A stretch of DNA of 64,000 nucleotides from an uncultured bacterium (lineage in GTDB: Bacteria; Bacteroidota; Rhodothermia; Rhodothermales; Rubricoccaceae), in contig CANLSR010000006.1 of assembly GCA_947493945.1 (NCBI GenBank), positions 1 to 64,000 of the forward strand, in the 5' to 3' direction. Position 1 is the stretch's first letter, and each line of letters starts with the position of its first letter. This document shows, piece after piece, positions 61,803 through 64,000 of the stretch. The translations under genes and the position numbers were made by a program. The notes beneath the pieces are model-generated. The model was given only the letters and a program-made list of their open reading frames with translations. It made no database searches and was not told where the DNA came from.

Positions 61803-62519
61803 CTAGCGGAGGCGGAAGGTGACGGGCGCGGCGAACCGGACCTTGACTGGCCGACCGCGCTGCTGGCCCGGCGTGAACTTCACCTTCCGCACGGCGTCGA
61901 GCGCCGCCTCGGAGAGCAAGTCGTTGGGCGAGCGGACCACGACCGGGTCGACCACGTTGCCGCGCTCGTCGACCACGAACTGGATCGTCACCGTGCCCTC
62001 GACGCCGGCCCGGCGGGCGAACTCGGGGTACTCGACCGCGGCTTGGAGCGCCCCGAGACCGCCGATGAGCTCGGGCTGCACCTCGGCCACGTCGAAGATC
62101 TCCGGCTCGGTCGTCTCCACGACTGGCGGCGCGGGTGGCGGCGGCGGAGGCGCGACCTCCGGCGTCGGCTCCACGACGGGAGCCGGCGGCGAAACAGGGG
62201 GCGCGGGCGGGATCACGGCGTCGCCCAGGGAAAGCTCGATCGCCTCGACCACCTCGTCTACCTCGACGTGGTCGGGCACCTCCTGGGGCGGGGGCGGCGC
62301 CGCTGGCGGCGGCGGAGGCGGCGGGGCGTGGTCCGTCACCGGGACGTCGATCAGCTCGACCGCGACCTCGGCTGGGGCGGCGAGGGGCGCGGCCTTGGAC
62401 GGCGGCGACGGGATCGTAAACGCCAGCACGGTCGCGCCCAAGGCGAGCGCCAGCCCGGCCTCGGCGTAGAGCGGGTAGCGGCGGCGGAGATCGGCGGCGG
62501 GGGTCTTGTCGACGGGCAT
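61803..62519 (-). CDS. TonB-type energy transducer (copy 2)
   Basis: 238 residues. The architecture is the same as copy 1: short cytoplasmic start (VDKTPAADLRRRYPLY), one membrane helix (AGLALALGATVLAFTIP), a Pro/Val-rich linker, and the TonB C-terminal domain. The N-terminus and linker differ from copy 1, while the last about 100 codons are nearly identical in DNA. Both transducers probably serve the same or overlapping receptors. It lies between VanZ and copy 1, all transcribed leftward. Confidence 0.93.
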   Translation of the reverse strand: MPVDKTPAADLRRRYPLYAEAGLALALGATVLAFTIPSPPSKAAPLAAPAEVAVELIDVPVTDHAPPPPPPPAAPPPPQEVPDHVEVDEVVEAIELSLGDAVIPPAPPVSPPAPVVEPTPEVAPPPPPPAPPVVETTEPEIFDVAEVQPELIGGLGALQAAVEYPEFARRAGVEGTVTIQFVVDERGNVVDPVVVRSPNDLLSEAALDAVRKVKFTPGQQRGRPVKVRFAAPVTFRLR

Positions 62520-62540
62520 GGTCGGGGAGGGAGGGGCGCC

Positions 62541-62912
62541 CTACCGAGACACGCCGCTCCTGGGATCGTTGCTCGGCCTCCGCCGCCGGGCGAGCGCCGC
62601 CAGCCCGACCCCGGCCACCAGCCCGACCACGTCGGCGAGCGCGTCGAAGGGGTCGGGCGAGCGCCCGATCGGGAGCGCGCCCTGCCACAGCTCGATGCCG
62701 ACCGCGTACGCCACGCCGGCCGCGAACACCGCCCAGCCTCGGCCGGGAGCGGCCAGCGACCATAGGCCGCCAAATCCTATAAACATGGCCACATGAATCC
62801 ACTTGTCGATCGAGAGCGACAGCTGGGGCGTCTCGGGCAGCGCCGGCCCGGGAACCGAGCACGCGATCAGGATGGCGACCGTCCACAGGACGGCGAGGCG
62901 GGTCGGGGTCAC
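62541..62912 (-). CDS. VanZ-family membrane protein
   Basis: 123 residues from GTG at 62912, which overlaps the nnrD stop (GTGA on the minus strand). About four transmembrane helices are evident, with the VanZ pattern IDKWIHVAMFIGFGGLWSL and VGIELWQGALPIGRSPDPFDALADVVGLVAGVGLA (conserved Asp residues and the PGR.. region). VanZ-like proteins are common in Bacteroidota, and most have no known role besides teicoplanin resistance in the type member. It is coupled to nnrD translation. Confidence 0.86.
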   Translation of the reverse strand: MTPTRLAVLWTVAILIACSVPGPALPETPQLSLSIDKWIHVAMFIGFGGLWSLAAPGRGWAVFAAGVAYAVGIELWQGALPIGRSPDPFDALADVVGLVAGVGLAALARRRRPSNDPRSGVSR

Positions 62913-64000
62913 GGGCGGAGGGCGCGGGCGGCGGCGGGCAATCGGTCGGTGAGGTCGGAGGCGATCAGGCCGGCGGGGCCGTGGGCCTCGCCCCACTGGC
63001 GGGCGGCCTCGGCGCCGAGCCACAGGCCGCAGACGGCGGCGACGTCGGGCGCCAGGCCTTGGGCCAGCAGGCCCGCGACGGTGCCGGCCAAGACGTCGCC
63101 GGTGCCGGCGGTGGCGAGGGCCGGCACGCCGGGCGGCCCGACGATCACGCGGCCGTCTGGTGTGCCGACGACGCTGGGCATCCCCTTGAACACCACCGTC
63201 GCCCGCCAGCGGGCGGCCAGCTCGCGCACGGCCCCGGCGCGGTCGTCGGGGTCGAAGTCGGGGTCGCCGACGAGGCGGCGGAGCTCGCCCAGGTGGGGCG
63301 TCAGGACGAGCGGCGCGGCCCGCTCGGCCAGGCGGCCGGCGTGGCCGGCGAACGCGCCCAGCCCGTCGGCGTCCAGCACGACGGGCGCCCCGACCCCGGC
63401 CACCAGCTGGCGGACCAGGTCGTCGGTCTCGTCGTCGCGGCCCAGGCCGCAGCCGACCAGCACGGCGTCGGCCTTTTGGGCGCGTTCGAGGACGGCGTCG
63501 CGGGCGGCGACCGCCAGCGTGCCGGCGCCGGTCTCGGGTTGGGCGTCGGCCATCACCTCGGCGTTCCGCGCGTCGAGGACGTCGCGCGCGCTGGCGGGCA
63601 CGCACGCGACCACGGCGCCGGCTCCGGCGCGGTACGCCGAGGCCGTCGAGAGCACGGCCGCCCCCGTGAACGCCCGGCTGCCGACGACCGCCAGCACCCG
63701 GCCGGCCGAGTACTTGTGGGCGTCGGGCGCACGCCGGGGCAGGTGCGCGCCGGCCCACGCCGCGCCGGCGTGCCAGGCCGTCGCGTGCTGGCGGAGGAGG
63801 GCGGGGGGAATGCCGATCTCGACCGTGACGGTCTCGCCGGCGTGTGTGGGGCCGTCGCCCAGGCGCAGGCCGGGCTTGAGCGCGCCGAACGCGACGGTCA
63901 AGGCGGCCCGAGGCGTCCCTTCCGCGGCGGCGCCCGTGGTCGCGTCCAGGCCCGAGGGCACGTCGAGCGCCACGACGGGCGCGCTCTGGCGCGACGTCCA
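62909..64000 (-). CDS. nnrD: Bifunctional NAD(P)H-hydrate epimerase/ADP-dependent dehydratase, 5' end cut by window edge
   Basis: At least 363 codons are in frame and the frame remains open to base 64000. The first about 70 residues (VVALDVPSGLDATTG, AFGALKPGLRLGDG, VTVEIGIPP) are the end of an epimerase (NnrE/YjeF_N) domain. The rest is the dehydratase (YjeF_C): AHKYSAGRVLAVVGS, LTPHLGELRRLVG, and the ADP-binding ALATAGTGDVLAGTVAGLLAQG with its catalytic Asp. It repairs hydrated NAD(P)H. The N-terminal epimerase half lies outside the window. Confidence 0.94.
   Translation of the reverse strand, partial: WTSRQSAPVVALDVPSGLDATTGAAAEGTPRAALTVAFGALKPGLRLGDGPTHAGETVTVEIGIPPALLRQHATAWHAGAAWAGAHLPRRAPDAHKYSAGRVLAVVGSRAFTGAAVLSTASAYRAGAGAVVACVPASARDVLDARNAEVMADAQPETGAGTLAVAARDAVLERAQKADAVLVGCGLGRDDETDDLVRQLVAGVGAPVVLDADGLGAFAGHAGRLAERAAPLVLTPHLGELRRLVGDPDFDPDDRAGAVRELAARWRATVVFKGMPSVVGTPDGRVIVGPPGVPALATAGTGDVLAGTVAGLLAQGLAPDVAAVCGLWLGAEAARQWGEAHGPAGLIASDLTDRLPAAARALRP

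Overview
The window is dense, very G+C-rich bacterial chromosome with housekeeping and accessory genes on both strands. Several features point to the Bacteroidota/Rhodothermota side of the FCB group, and a Rhodothermota organism of the Rubrivirga/Rubricoccus type is my best inference. These are -7 promoter boxes resembling TAnnTTTG, a near absence of Shine-Dalgarno sites, a GWxTD-domain lipoprotein, proline-rich TonB transducers, fused isobutyryl-CoA mutase and a Thermus-type isocitrate dehydrogenase. I see no prophage, insertion sequence, integron or CRISPR array.

Layout. 0-5 kb: 3' end of tuf, tRNA-Trp, secE, nusG, then surE, a Bcp peroxiredoxin, tpiA and a GWxTD lipoprotein, followed by a decayed DUF5996-like gene. 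5-11 kb: a MliC-type lysozyme-inhibitor lipoprotein and a two-gene SbcD/SbcC-like (YhaO/YhaN-like) nuclease-ATPase pair. 11-21 kb: a secreted M14 peptidase, then a bicarbonate-related stretch: periplasmic beta-carbonic anhydrase, outer-membrane porin, isocitrate dehydrogenase, SbtA bicarbonate transporter, PII-like SbtB and a cytosolic beta-carbonic anhydrase. 21-34 kb: redox and acyl-CoA metabolism: MsrB, methylmalonyl-CoA mutase catalytic subunit, Old Yellow Enzyme, a peroxiredoxin lipoprotein, a flavin monooxygenase, an SDR, and the fused mutase IcmF. 34-36.3 kb: Uma2 nuclease, sterol-desaturase-like hydroxylase and its TetR regulator. 36.7-47 kb: folate genes pabB, pabC, folB and folK, with PPK2, a PfkB kinase, a coiled-coil/HhH membrane protein and a deoxynucleoside kinase. 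47-52 kb: carA and carB separated by a broken nucleotidyltransferase module. 52-64 kb: a secreted SecD-P1-head-like protein, NDH-2, NrnA-like phosphoesterase, leucyl aminopeptidase, pdxA, rpiA, two tandem TonB proteins, VanZ and a truncated nnrD.

How the genes fit together. The sbtA-sbtB-carbonic anhydrase run reads as a bicarbonate uptake and retention module, with a periplasmic carbonic anhydrase and a porin nearby. MCM and IcmF carry the residues that distinguish methylmalonyl- from isobutyryl-CoA specificity. carA sits behind a strong intrinsic terminator, and CarB lacks the allosteric domain.

The most unusual feature is an 8-bp word, GCTGGCGG/CCGCCAGC. It is strongly over-represented in coding and intergenic DNA on both strands. 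It occurs as inverted pairs at a dozen or more gene 3' ends, inside low-complexity protein linkers, and as a 13-bp tandem array. That distribution recalls DNA uptake sequences of naturally competent bacteria.
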